Shown here: positions 9,143 through 17,748 of the stretch, piece after piece
How positions within the stretch are numbered: position 1 is the stretch's first letter
How the letters are laid out: each line of letters opens with the position of its first letter
NCBI GenBank assembly: GCA_017397545.1
Contig: JAFQIK010000047.1
Location: 1 to 44,392 of the forward strand
DNA from: Clostridia bacterium
GTDB lineage: Bacteria > Bacillota > Clostridia > TANB77 > CAG-508
Length of the DNA: 44,392 nucleotides
Reading direction: 5' to 3'
The notes under the pieces: model-generated
Told to the model about the DNA's origin: nothing
Seen by the model: only the letters and a program-made list of their open reading frames with translations
The model's database searches: none
Program-made: the position numbers and the translations under genes

Positions 9143-9250
9143 AATTTGTATGGAAGTGTGAAGTGTGAGGTGGGAAATGTGAAATCATGGTAAAGCCTAC
9201 GAAGCCTATCCATAAAAGCACACCTCACACATCCCACATCACACCTCATT
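9143..9250. repeat. GTGTGAAGTG-type repeat, copy 1 (inverted relative to copy 2)
   Basis: This stretch of about 108 bp has GTGTGAAGTGTGAGGTGGGA at one end and the complementary CACACCTCACAC...CACACCTCA at the other. The reverse complement of 11103-11210 matches it along nearly its whole length with scattered differences. It supplies the stop codon and last two codons of murD. Confidence 0.8.
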
Positions 9251-10639
9251 TACAATTTGTTTGAATTTGTTTCCTCTTTCTTCAAAATTTTTAAACATAT
9301 CAAAACTTGCGCTGGCTGGAGAAAATAATACTACATCTCCTTTTTGGCATATTTCTTTTGCTTTGATAACCGCTTCTTCCAATGTTTCTACTTTGTAAAT
9401 ATTTAAATCTTTATTACTATTTTTTAATTCAATTTCTACTGCATTTTTTATTTTTTCTGCAGTTTGCCCTAGCAAAATTAAACTTCCTACATTATCTATA
9501 ATTGGTTTTGCTATAGGAGTATATTCTAAGTGTTTGTCATATCCTCCTGCTATTAAAACTATGTTTTCAGAAAAAGAGTTAAGTCCTGCTATTGTTCTTG
9601 TAGGACTAGATGCAATAGAATCATTATACCATTTTGCACCATTTATTTCTTTTACAAATTCTAATCTATGTTTTACTCCTCTAAAATTTGTTATTGCTTT
9701 TATTTGAGAATCAACAGAAACCAAATCTTTTGTCGCAGCAATGGCAGTACAAATGTTTTCACTATTATGTATTCCTCTTAATTTAATGTTTTTAGTATCT
9801 ACTATATGTCTTCTAAGTCCGCCATCACATATTTTTATAATGTCATTATCTAAAATTACACCATCATCTAATTTTGTTTTGCTGCTAAAAAATGTTAGCC
9901 TTCCATTAGCATATTTTGCAAAATTTTTAGTTATTTCATTTTCGTTATTTAATACTAACAAATCATTTTCTTTTTGATATTTAAAAATATTAGCTTTTGA
10001 ATTTATATATTCTTCATAAGATTTATGTATATCTAAATGATTTGGTGTAACATTTGTTATTACTGCTACATTTGGACTTACATTCATTGTCATTAATTGA
10101 AAACTGCTTAATTCTAAAACAACATAGTCTTCTGGTTTCATTTCGCTAATTTTTGTAAATAATGGTATTCCTATATTTCCACCTAAATAACATTTTAAGT
10201 TTTCTTCTTTTAGTATTTCGTATATTAAAGATGTAGTTGTAGTTTTTCCATCACTTCCTGTTATTCCTATTGTTGTTCCCGGACACATTTCTAATACTAA
10301 TTCTATTTCTGAAGTAAGTATTGCTCCTCTATCTACTTCCTCTTGTATTTCTGGTAAATCTGGTCTACAAGATGGACTTCTAAATATAATATCAAATCCA
10401 TTTAATTTTGATAAATATTTTTCTCCAAACGAAAAATTTAATTTATATTCATATATCCTATCCATAACATTTTTATCTAGCTCTTCTATAGTTTTATTAT
10501 TAAACAATGTTATTTCAGAACCTAAGTTATATAAATAATCTATTAAAGGAATATTACTTACTCCAAGTCCAATTATTGCAACTTTTTTATTTTTTATATA
10601 ATTATTAAATTCTTCTAATTTTTTATTTACAAATTTCAT
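9239..10639 (-). CDS. murD: UDP-N-acetylmuramoylalanine--D-glutamate ligase
   Basis: MurD adds D-glutamate to UDP-MurNAc-L-Ala in cytoplasmic peptidoglycan precursor synthesis. At 466 residues it has the three Mur-ligase domains: an N-terminal Rossmann region (VAIIGLGVSNIPL), the central ATPase with P-loop GITGSDGKTTTT (about 127-138), TNVTPNHLDIH and NSKANIF, and a C-terminal domain with GVKHRLEFV and WYNDSIASSPTRTIAGL. All are MurD hallmarks. GGAGAAG precedes the ATG. It overlaps the upstream CinA-type gene by 17 bp on the same strand, so the two are cotranscribed. The gene ends inside a GTGTGAAGTG-type repeat, which suggests insertion reshaped the C-terminus slightly (final ...IVNEV). No in-frame CGG is present. 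Confidence 0.96.
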   Translation of the reverse strand: MKFVNKKLEEFNNYIKNKKVAIIGLGVSNIPLIDYLYNLGSEITLFNNKTIEELDKNVMDRIYEYKLNFSFGEKYLSKLNGFDIIFRSPSCRPDLPEIQEEVDRGAILTSEIELVLEMCPGTTIGITGSDGKTTTTSLIYEILKEENLKCYLGGNIGIPLFTKISEMKPEDYVVLELSSFQLMTMNVSPNVAVITNVTPNHLDIHKSYEEYINSKANIFKYQKENDLLVLNNENEITKNFAKYANGRLTFFSSKTKLDDGVILDNDIIKICDGGLRRHIVDTKNIKLRGIHNSENICTAIAATKDLVSVDSQIKAITNFRGVKHRLEFVKEINGAKWYNDSIASSPTRTIAGLNSFSENIVLIAGGYDKHLEYTPIAKPIIDNVGSLILLGQTAEKIKNAVEIELKNSNKDLNIYKVETLEEAVIKAKEICQKGDVVLFSPASASFDMFKNFEERGNKFKQIVNEV

Positions 10640-11090
10640 ATAACTTCTCCTTTATAAATTGAATAGTAAAAATTTTCTTTTCGTATTTAGTATTACCATC
10701 TGGCTCTATTTTGTAATTATTATATCTATTATTGGTTATATTATATATAGAAATATATACTGTATTTAATTCAGTAGAATTATTAGTTAAATCTTTTGTT
10801 CCAAGTTGCCCTGTAATTCCAATTCCATAATCTGATTTTGCCAAATTAGAAACTTGTTTTGCCATTTGTTCTGCAACATTAATGCTATACACAGTATATG
10901 TATCTATTGCTTGTTTAGATACTCCAAAATGTATTTTATATTCATTTGAATAAGTAACTAAACCAAGTTTAAAAATTTGACTTGAACCATCTATATTTGT
11001 TATTTCGCTTGCAAGCAATCCTCCTGTGCAAGATTCCATACAAGATATCGTTTGATTTTTATTTTTTAATAGATTAACTAAATTTTTCAT
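10623..11090 (-). CDS. CinA C-terminal domain (PncC-type) amidohydrolase
   Basis: This 155-residue single domain resembles the C-terminal half of CinA, the nicotinamide-nucleotide amidohydrolase that recycles NMN to nicotinate mononucleotide. ISCMESCTGGLLASEIT (about 15-31) and the later VSNLAKSDYGIGITGQLGT block are the family signatures, with Ser and Lys positions of the active site in place. I start at 11090 (MKNLVNLL, AGGAAAG upstream). The frame is open to 11189, but that extension is encoded by a repeat element and is not conserved. It overlaps murD by 17 bp. The C-terminal strand pattern is shorter and more divergent than in well-studied PncC. Confidence 0.85.
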   Translation of the reverse strand: MKNLVNLLKNKNQTISCMESCTGGLLASEITNIDGSSQIFKLGLVTYSNEYKIHFGVSKQAIDTYTVYSINVAEQMAKQVSNLAKSDYGIGITGQLGTKDLTNNSTELNTVYISIYNITNNRYNNYKIEPDGNTKYEKKIFTIQFIKEKLYEICK

Positions 11091-11102
11091 AACTTTCCTC
11101 AC

Positions 11103-11210
11103 TAGAGGTGTGATATGGGATGTGCGAGGTGTGCTTTTATGGATATGCTTCGTAAGATTTATCTTAATTTCACACTTCCCACCTCTCACTTCACACTTCC
11201 ATATAAATTA
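11103..11210. repeat. GTGTGAAGTG-type repeat, copy 2
   Basis: Inverted partner of the repeat at 9143-9250. The two copies face each other across murD and the CinA-type gene. A shorter derivative is at 28229-28298. Confidence 0.8.
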
Positions 11211-11329
11211 CATTTAAATTTTTTCTTATTATATCTCATTTTTTTAAAATTAACAAATTTTTAAAAGAATATTTTTGTGCTTTTTTGAAAATAATAAAAT
11301 TATAAAATAAATTTGGAGGTGTTTTAGTT

Positions 11330-11440
11330 ATGGAAAATAACAAAAATAATCAAAATAATAAGCAAAATAAAAATAACAACAGAAATAATAATAGAAATGA
11401 AAGAATAGATAACAATAATAACAGAAATAACTGCAGATAA
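11330..11440 (+). CDS. Asn-rich 36-residue microprotein
   Basis: A 36-codon reading frame starts at an ATG 9 bases after TTTGGAGGTG, a strong ribosome binding site, and is followed directly by a strong hairpin terminator. That full expression cassette is why I call it a gene despite its size. The product is about half asparagine, with Lys, Gln and Arg making up most of the rest, and ends NNCR. It has no hydrophobic segment and should be disordered and basic. Similar Asn/Gln-rich short peptides occur in spore formers, but I cannot assign a function. Confidence 0.65.
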   Translation: MENNKNNQNNKQNKNNNRNNNRNERIDNNNNRNNCR

Positions 11441-11448
11441 AAAATAGC

Positions 11449-11494
11449 AAAAGAACTTCTATGAAATTTTAATAATTTTATAGAAGTTCTTTTG
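11449..11494. terminator. bidirectional rho-independent terminator
   Basis: AAAAGAACTTCTAT and ATAGAAGTTCTTTT arms surround an AT-rich loop, with T-runs on both strands. It serves the plus-strand microprotein gene and the convergent 11496-12065 gene. Confidence 0.85.
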
Positions 11495-11495
11495 T

Positions 11496-12065
11496 TTATC
11501 TAGTTGTATGATCTTGCTTTGGAGTTTTCTTTTGTTTTGCTTCAACATCTGAAGCTAAAACCATTAATTCTTCAATTGTTATATCAGAATTCTCTTCTAT
11601 ATTATTTACCAGGCAGTATAATTTATATGCTTTTCTAAAATCCTCTTCTGCATTATCACAATATTTTTTTATATAACCTTTATCAATTTTTCTTTTATAA
11701 CTTTCATAGAAAGATATGAAAATATCTGAAGCTTTTTCAGTTGCATGTTTTATAGAATTATTAACCGTTTCATCTGATACTTTTAAAGGATCTATTTTCC
11801 ATGTCCAATAACCTATATTTTTATAATAATAATAACTATATTCTTCAGCTTTTATACGCAGTTGACTTTCCAATTTTTCTCTTTCTTCATCGCTCACTTG
11901 GTCTGTAGATATTCTTAAATTTAATTCAATAAGTTCATATGCAATTTTTAATTTTTCTCTTTTTCGCCAATATTTTGCATTGCTCTGTCCTTCTATCATT
12001 TGTGCACGATATTTTGTAGCTAAATCATCATCTGTTACTTTAATTTTTTCTTTAAAGCTCGACAT
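11496..12065 (-). CDS. predicted helical protein, function unknown
   Basis: I do not recognise this 189-residue protein. It is highly charged and predicted mostly helical, with no signal peptide or membrane segment. It has a Tyr-rich stretch (EEYSYYYYKNIGYWTW, about 91-106) and a charged C-terminal tail ending KTPKQDHTTR. AAAGGATG precedes the ATG. It begins 17 bp after the uvrA stop on the same strand, so it is probably expressed with uvrA. Codon use matches native neighbours and there is no in-frame CGG. A shared terminator with the convergent microprotein gene follows it. Confidence 0.65.
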   Translation of the reverse strand: MSSFKEKIKVTDDDLATKYRAQMIEGQSNAKYWRKREKLKIAYELIELNLRISTDQVSDEEREKLESQLRIKAEEYSYYYYKNIGYWTWKIDPLKVSDETVNNSIKHATEKASDIFISFYESYKRKIDKGYIKKYCDNAEEDFRKAYKLYCLVNNIEENSDITIEELMVLASDVEAKQKKTPKQDHTTR

Positions 12066-12082
12066 AAAATCATCCTTTCTTT

Positions 12083-14950
12083 TTATAAATATTTCTTTAA
12101 AAATATTCCTGTATGAGATCTATCATTTTTTACTATTTGTTCTGGTGTTCCAGTTGCAACTATTTCTCCACCTTTGTCTCCACCTTCTGGTCCTAAATCT
12201 ATAATATGGTCAGCTGTTTTTATTAAATCTAAATTATGTTCTATTACAACAATTGTATTTCCTGTATCTACAAGTCTTTGCAGAATATCTACTAACCTAT
12301 GAACATCTGCAATATGAAGTCCTGTTGTTGGTTCATCTAATATATATAATGTTTTTCCAGTTGGTCTTTTAGAAAGCTCTGTTGCAAGTTTTATTCTTTG
12401 TGCCTCTCCTCCAGATAGTGTTGTTGATGGTTGTCCGAAGTTTAATATATCCGAAGGCCTACATCATATAAAGTTTGTATTTTTTGTTTTATTTTAGGAA
12501 CATTTGCAAAAAACTCTAGTGCTTCTTCCACTGTCATATCTAATATATCTGCAATACTTTTTCCTTTATATTTAACTTCTAAAGTTTCTTTATTGTATCT
12601 CTTTCCTTTGCATACTTCACAAGGTACATATACATCTGCTAAGAAATGCATCTCTATTTTTAGTACTCCATCTCCTTGACATGCTTCGCATCTTCCTCCT
12701 GCTACATTAAAACTAAATCTTCCTTTTTGATAACCTCTTAGTTTTGCTTCGTTTGTTGTAGCAAATATATCACGGATTAAATCAAATACACCTGTGTATG
12801 TTGCTGGATTAGAACGAGGTGTCCTTCCAATTGGAGATTGATCTATGTTTATAATTTTATCTATATTTTCTATTCCTAAAATTTCTTTGCATTTTCCACC
12901 TTTTTCAGATGAACCATATAATTCTCTAGCTAAATTTTTATATAGTACTTCATTTATAAGTGAACTTTTTCCGAGATCCTGAAACTCCTGTTATACATGT
13001 AAAAACTCCTAGTGGTATTTTTACATCTAAATTTTTAAGGTTATTTTCTTTTGCACCTTTTATTTGAATTGATATAGGTTTTGCTTTTCTTCTCTTTTTA
13101 GGTACAGGAATTTTCTTTCTTCCACTTAAGTATTGACCTGTAATTGAATTTGAAACTTGTTTTATTTCTTCTGCAGTTCCGCTGAGCAATTACCTTTCCT
13201 CCATGTACTCCTGCTTCTGGCCCTATATCTATTATTTGGTCTGCTGCATACATTGTGTCTTCATCATGCTCTACTACTAATACCGTATTTCCTAAATCTC
13301 TTAATTTCTTAAGTGTTGCTAAAAGTTTATCATTATCTCTTTGATGAAGTCCGTATGCTTGGCTCATCCAAAATATATAATACTCCTGTTAAGCCTGAAC
13401 CTATTTGTGTTGCAAGTCTTATTCTTTGCGCTTCTCCTCCAGATAATGTTCCAGATGCTCTTGATAATGTTAAATATTCTAATCCTACATCCATTAAGAA
13501 TTGAAGTCTTGCATCTATTTCTTTTAAAATTTGTTCTGCTATCATCGTTTTAGTTTTACTAAGTTGTAAGTTATTTAAATATTCTTTTATTTTAGTAATA
13601 GACATATTAGTTAATTCTTCAATATTTTTTGTTCCAATTTTTACTGCTAAACTTTCTTTTTTTAGTCTTGCTCCATTACAAGTTTCGCAACGGCTGTTAC
13701 TCATATACATTTCGTAAAAGTTTCTCATGCCATCAGATTTTGTTTCTCTATATCTTCTATCCAATGTTGGTATTACTCCTTCGAATGGGGATGTAAATTT
13801 TCTAACTCCTGCTGCAGATTGATATTCAAAATCTATTCTTTCTGTTCCTGTTCCATATAATATTTTATTTAAAAATTCTCTTGGAAGTTTTTTTATTGGT
13901 ACACCTTTTATTTCTACACCATAATGTTTTGCAATACTCTCAAAATACATTTTTGCCATAGTATCGCCTTTTTTCATTGTGCTTGCACCAAAAGCTTTTA
14001 CTCCATCATATAATGTTTTATTTTTATCTGGAATTATTAAATCTTCGTCCATTTTCATTAAATATCCAATTCCTAAGCAGTCTGGGCATGCTCCAAATGG
14101 ATTGTTAAATGAAAACATCCTAGGAGACAATTCCTCAAAACTAATATTACAGTCTGGACATGCATAGTTTTGGCTGAATAAAAGCTCTAAATTTTTGTTA
14201 GCACATTCATCTTGCGGGCGACTACTAGTCGCCCCTACAACACTTACTAAAACTAAATTGTTTGCATATTTGAATGCTGTTTCTATACTTTCGGTTAATC
14301 TGCTTCTTATATCATCTTTTATTACTAATCTATCTACTATAATTTCTATATTGTGTTTCTTTTTTCTATCTATTTCTATATCATCTGTAAGTTCTATAAT
14401 TTCTCCATCTATTCTTGCTCTTACAAATCCTTCTTTTGCAAAATTTTCTAGTAGTTTCACAAATTCGCCTTTTCTTCCTCGTACAACAGGGGCAAGAATT
14501 TGTATTTTTGTACCAATTTCTAATTCCATTAAATTATCTACAACTTGGTCTATTGTTTGTTTTTCTATTTTTTTACCACAATTTGGACAATATGGTACAC
14601 CTATTCTTGCATACAATAAACGGATATAGTCATATATTTCTGTTACAGTTCCAACTGTAGAACGTGGATTTTTAGATGTTGTTTTTTGGTCTATAGAAAT
14701 AGCTGGTGATAATCCATCTATTGATTCTACATTTGGTTTTTCCATTAAACCTAAAAATTGTCTAGCATAACTAGATAAACTTTCTACATATCTTCTTTGT
14801 CCCTCTGCATATAAAGTATCAAACGCCAAAGAAGACTTTCCGAGAACCAGAAAGTCCAGTTATTACTACTAATTTATCTCTAGGTATAGTTAAATCTATA
14901 TTTTTAAGGTTGTTTTCCTTTGCACCCTTTATTATTATATTATTGTTCAT
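12083..14950 (-). CDS. uvrA: excinuclease ABC subunit UvrA, with six +1 frameshifts at in-frame CGG codons
   Basis: UvrA recognises bulky DNA damage with UvrB. The start is the ATG at 14950 (GGAGG upstream, [15 protein letters not shown]). The reading frame is broken six times, always by CGG where a conserved Gly is due: residues 37 (first Walker A GLSGSGKSS), 533 (SIGLHQRDN), 590 (AQGTAEE), 659 (second Walker A GVSGSGKSS), 832 (VGLGYI) and 837 ([12 protein letters not shown]). Every segment length between sites is an exact multiple of three once +1 shifts are applied, giving one 953-residue UvrA ending IFLKKYL with stop at 12083-12085. Zinc cysteines ([19 protein letters not shown]) are intact. 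A 25-bp hairpin repeat is inserted in frame near codon 240. Both ATPase loops would be lost without frame correction, so the gene is either recoded or badly decayed. Confidence 0.95.
12434..12437 (-). other. CGGA +1 frameshift site 6 in uvrA
   Basis: Codons read CTT CGG-A CAA. The shift gives [16 protein letters not shown], the invariant ABC signature region. It lies only five codons after site 5. Confidence 0.94.
12450..12453 (-). other. CGGA +1 frameshift site 5 in uvrA
   Basis: Codons read CTT CGG-A TAT. The shift gives DVGLGYIKL. Without it the frame stops two codons later. Confidence 0.94.
12970..12973 (-). other. CGGA +1 frameshift site 4 in uvrA
   Basis: Codons read TCT CGG-A AAA. 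The shift restores the second Walker A loop, GVSGSGKSSLI. Confidence 0.95.
13178..13181 (-). other. CGGA +1 frameshift site 3 in uvrA
   Basis: Codons read CAG CGG-A ACT. The shift gives VIAQGTAEEIK after the GGKV segment, as in other UvrA proteins. Confidence 0.93.
13350..13353 (-). other. CGGA +1 frameshift site 2 in uvrA
   Basis: Codons read ATA CGG-A CTT. The shift restores DEPSIGLHQRDN, an invariant Walker B/D-loop segment. Confidence 0.95.
14214..14238. repeat. GTAGGGG hairpin inserted in frame within uvrA
   Basis: The palindrome GGGCGACTACTAGTCGCCC plus CCTAC lies inside the uvrA coding sequence. It is translated as VGATSSRPQ between VLVSV and [14 protein letters not shown], where other UvrA proteins have a short link. 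The insertion keeps the reading frame. Confidence 0.88.
14839..14842 (-). other. CGGA +1 frameshift site 1 in uvrA
   Basis: Codons read TCT CGG-A AAG at codon 37. The shift restores the first Walker A loop, [14 protein letters not shown]. Confidence 0.95.
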
Positions 14951-14991
14951 TATTTCCTCCGTTAAAACTGAAATTATAATTTTAATGGGAT

Positions 14992-15022
14992 ATCCCAGAT
15001 TAAATTTTCATTAATCTGGGAT
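14992..15022. terminator. hairpin between uvrA and the 15028 gene
   Basis: ATCCCAGATTAA and TTAATCTGGGAT arms surround an 8-base loop directly after the stop of the small Cys-rich gene. The T-run on the minus strand is weak, so termination may be partial before uvrA. Confidence 0.6.
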
Positions 15023-15027
15023 GAGAA

Positions 15028-15210
15028 TTATTCCTGATGAGAATAGACTATTTTCTTTTTACCATCAGGTCCTGTCACTTCTCTAACCGTTCTGCTAAAG
15101 AATCCTGTTTTTTCGTATTTTGCCATAGGATCCTTTCTTGCAATGTCTTCAGGACATTTGTCGCATTTGTAGTCGTAAGGACAGTCTTTGCATGGCTTCG
15201 TGCCTTGCAT
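15028..15210 (-). CDS. small Cys-rich protein, function unknown
   Basis: This is a 60-residue protein with four cysteines in the first 19 residues, arranged CKDCPYDYKCDKC, which looks like a small metal-binding knuckle. A basic linker and GPDGKKKIVYSHQE at the end follow. AAAGGGGG precedes the ATG. Codon use (GCC, ACG, GTC) is less AT-biased than in neighbouring native genes. It has no in-frame CGG. It is divergent from the 15410 orphan gene and shares the intergenic promoter region with it. I cannot assign a function. Confidence 0.6.
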   Translation of the reverse strand: MQGTKPCKDCPYDYKCDKCPEDIARKDPMAKYEKTGFFSRTVREVTGPDGKKKIVYSHQE

Positions 15211-15298
15211 TTTAATACCCCCTTTATAAAATTAATACAACTGGTGTATTAATTCTATTTTAACATTTTATGTTGCTTTTTGCAATATAGTTAATTAA

Positions 15299-15327
15299 TT
15301 GCTTTTATCTACATAATATGGTATAAT
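15299..15327 (+). promoter_or_regulatory. sigma-A-type promoter for the 15410 gene
   Basis: TTGCTT (15299-15304) and TATAAT (15322-15327) are separated by 17 bases, about 80 bp before the ATG at 15410. Confidence 0.75.
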
Positions 15328-15409
15328 TTTAGTATGGCAAATTACTATGGCGGTACACAATTTACTGCTTATATTGCCTAAAAGCTATATTTTGGAGGTG
15401 CATAACATT

Positions 15410-15721
15410 ATGCCAAAGCATCATGAACTCTGTACACGGCTTGAAAATGCCGCAAAACGAGGAGACTTAAAGAAAACACTTTGGATGACTCCTTGCCATT
15501 ACAGCAAATTTATTTATGAAGGTGGTTGTGATGGAAAAATCATTAAAGAATCCCAAAGTCCAAAAAATCCCCTTATAAAAGTGTGTATTTCTTGGGAAAA
15601 CGCTTGCGAAGGTGTTGAACCACAGAAGTTACAAAAATACATTGAAGGTGAAATAGCAACAATGACAAGTTTTGCATTCAAACTGTATATTCTTGCCTGT
15701 CGTGCTCAACAAAGCACCTAG
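15410..15721 (+). CDS. orphan protein of unknown function, likely foreign
   Basis: This is a 103-residue soluble protein I do not recognise. I start at 15410 because TTTTGGAGGTG lies just upstream. The ATG at 15347 lacks a ribosome binding site and falls close to the predicted transcription start. The sequence has several cysteines and histidines (MTPCHYSKF, GGCDGK, VCISWENACEG, LACRAQ) that might bind metal. It has its own promoter and strong terminator. Codon use is more GC-rich than the background, and one in-frame CGG (15437-15439, codon 10) is read as Arg, since a +1 shift there would stop within a few codons. That suggests transfer from a standard-code donor. Confidence 0.65.
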   Translation: MPKHHELCTRLENAAKRGDLKKTLWMTPCHYSKFIYEGGCDGKIIKESQSPKNPLIKVCISWENACEGVEPQKLQKYIEGEIATMTSFAFKLYILACRAQQST

Positions 15722-15726
15722 CTTTT

Positions 15727-15755
15727 GCCCCACCACTTAGGTGGGGATTTTTTTA
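15727..15755 (+). terminator. rho-independent terminator of the 15410 gene
   Basis: CCCCACC/GGTGGGG arms are followed by ATTTTTTTATT, just after the stop codon. Confidence 0.9.
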
Positions 15756-15775
15756 TTGTAAGAAAATAGCCTTTC

Positions 15776-17731
15776 TTATAATAAACTCTCTAATTCTTTT
15801 ATTTTATCCCTAAGTTCTGCTGCTTTTTCAAATTCCATGCTTGCTGCATGTTTTAACATTTGGTCTGTTAGTTTTTTAATTATATCCTCTACTGTTTCAT
15901 CTTTATTTATTTCATATTTAGCAGTAACATCTTCTACAATTGTTGCTTTAATTGCATCTCTTACAGATTTTTTAATAGTTTGAGGTACTATACTGTGTTT
16001 TTTATTATATTCTTCTTGTATGCTTCTTCTTCTATTTGTTTCTGATATTGCTTTTTCCATGCTCTCTGTAAGTTCATCTGCATACATTATAACTTTTCCA
16101 TCTGCATTTCTTGCCGCTCTACCAACTGTTTGTATTAAAGAACGTTCACTACGAAGGAATCCTTCTTTATCTGCATCTAAAATTGCAACAAGAGAAACCT
16201 CTGGTATGTCTAAACCTTCTCTTAAAAGATTAATTCCAACTAATACATCAAATTCTCCTAGCCTTAAATTTCTAATTATCTCCATTCTTTCTAGTGCTTT
16301 TGTATCTGAATGCATATAATTTACTTTTATATCTAAGCTTTTTAAATATGCAGTTAAATCTTCGGCCTGCTTTTTAGTAAGTGTTGTTACTAATACTCTT
16401 TCTCTTTTCTCCACTCTAATACGTATTTCATTAATTAAATCGTCTATTTGATTTTCTACTGGTTTTACTTCTATTTTTGGATCTAATAGTCCAGTAGGTC
16501 TTATTATTTGTTCTACAATATTATCTTTTGAATTTTCTTTTTCGTAATCTGCAGGTGTTGCACTTACAAATATACATTGATTAATTCTATCTTCAAATTC
16601 GTTAAATTTTAAAGGTCTATTATCAAATGCAGAAGGAAGTCTAAATCCATAATTAACTAAGGATTCTTTTCTTGCCCTATCTCCATTATGCATAGCTCTT
16701 ACTTGAGGAATTGTTGCATGTGATTCATCAACAAATAGTAAAAAATCATCTGGGAAATAATCAAATAACGTATATGGTGGAGAACCTTCTTTCCTTCCAC
16801 TTATGTGCCTAGAATAGTTTTCTATACCTTGGCAAAATCCTGTTTCCAAAAGCATTTCCATATCAAAATTTGTTCTTTCTTCTATTCTTTGTGCTTCTAT
16901 TAATTTATTTTGACTTTTAAAATATTTTACTCTTTCCTCTAATTCTGCTTCTATAGTTTCTATCGCATGCTTTAATTTACCTTCTGCTGCTACATAATGT
17001 GAGTTTGGAGCAATCAAAACATGATTTCTAATTCCTAATGTTTTACCTGTTAACGGATTTATTTCTGCGATTTTTTCTATTTCATCTCCCCAAAACTCTA
17101 CTCTTATAGCACTTTCTTCTTGGTTAGAAGGATATATTTCTAAAATATCTCCTTTAGCTCTAAAAGTTCCTCTTTTAAAATCCATTTCATTTCTTGTATA
17201 TTGCATTTCTATTAATTTTTTCATTATATCATTTCTTGATTTTTCCATACCACTTCTTAAAGAAAGCATAAGTTCTTGATAATCTTCAGGGTCCCCTAAT
17301 CCATATATGCAAGAAACAGAAGCAACAATAATTACATCTTTTCTTTCAAATAAAGAAAGTGTTGCAGAATGTCTTAGCTTATCTATTTCGTCATTTACAG
17401 AAGAATCTTTTTCTATATACGTATCTGATGAAGCTATATAACTTTCTGGTTGATAATAGTCGTAATATGAAACGAAATACTCGACTGCATTCTCAGGGAA
17501 GAATTCTTTGAACTCAGAATAGAGTTGTCCAGCTAGTGTTTTGTTGTGTGCTAAAATGAGTGTTGGCTTCTGTACTTTTGCAATAATATTTGCCATTGTG
17601 AATGTCTTACCTGAACCTGTAACACCTAAAAGTGTTTGAAACTTTTTACCCTCTTCTATTCCCTTGCTTAAATATTCAATTGCTTTCGGTTGATCCCCAG
17701 TTGGCTTAAATTCTGAGTGTAATTTAAACAT
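15776..17731 (-). CDS. uvrB: excinuclease ABC subunit UvrB
   Basis: UvrB is the damage-verifying helicase of nucleotide excision repair and works with UvrA. At 651 residues it has Walker [14 protein letters not shown] (about 37-49), the beta-hairpin [11 protein letters not shown], helicase motifs [18 protein letters not shown]-type [33 protein letters not shown] and QTVGRAARN, and a C-terminal UVR domain ([20 protein letters not shown]). GATAGGAGAAGG precedes the ATG. Unlike uvrA it is unbroken, and I found no in-frame CGG in it, which makes it a useful control. It lies near uvrA on the same strand, separated by two small genes. Confidence 0.98.
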   Translation of the reverse strand: MFKLHSEFKPTGDQPKAIEYLSKGIEEGKKFQTLLGVTGSGKTFTMANIIAKVQKPTLILAHNKTLAGQLYSEFKEFFPENAVEYFVSYYDYYQPESYIASSDTYIEKDSSVNDEIDKLRHSATLSLFERKDVIIVASVSCIYGLGDPEDYQELMLSLRSGMEKSRNDIMKKLIEMQYTRNEMDFKRGTFRAKGDILEIYPSNQEESAIRVEFWGDEIEKIAEINPLTGKTLGIRNHVLIAPNSHYVAAEGKLKHAIETIEAELEERVKYFKSQNKLIEAQRIEERTNFDMEMLLETGFCQGIENYSRHISGRKEGSPPYTLFDYFPDDFLLFVDESHATIPQVRAMHNGDRARKESLVNYGFRLPSAFDNRPLKFNEFEDRINQCIFVSATPADYEKENSKDNIVEQIIRPTGLLDPKIEVKPVENQIDDLINEIRIRVEKRERVLVTTLTKKQAEDLTAYLKSLDIKVNYMHSDTKALERMEIIRNLRLGEFDVLVGINLLREGLDIPEVSLVAILDADKEGFLRSERSLIQTVGRAARNADGKVIMYADELTESMEKAISETNRRRSIQEEYNKKHSIVPQTIKKSVRDAIKATIVEDVTAKYEINKDETVEDIIKKLTDQMLKHAASMEFEKAAELRDKIKELESLL

Positions 17732-17748
17732 ACCTTCTCCTATCTTTT

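Noticed and set aside
11091..11189. N-terminal extension of the CinA-type protein
   Set aside because: It is encoded by the GTGTGAAGTG repeat. The ATG at 11090 has a ribosome binding site and matches the domain start.
12083..14950. uvrA as an ordinary pseudogene
   Set aside because: All six lesions are identical in kind, fall on Gly codons and leave codon-perfect sequence between. No stop, deletion or other indel was found. Decay would not look like this.
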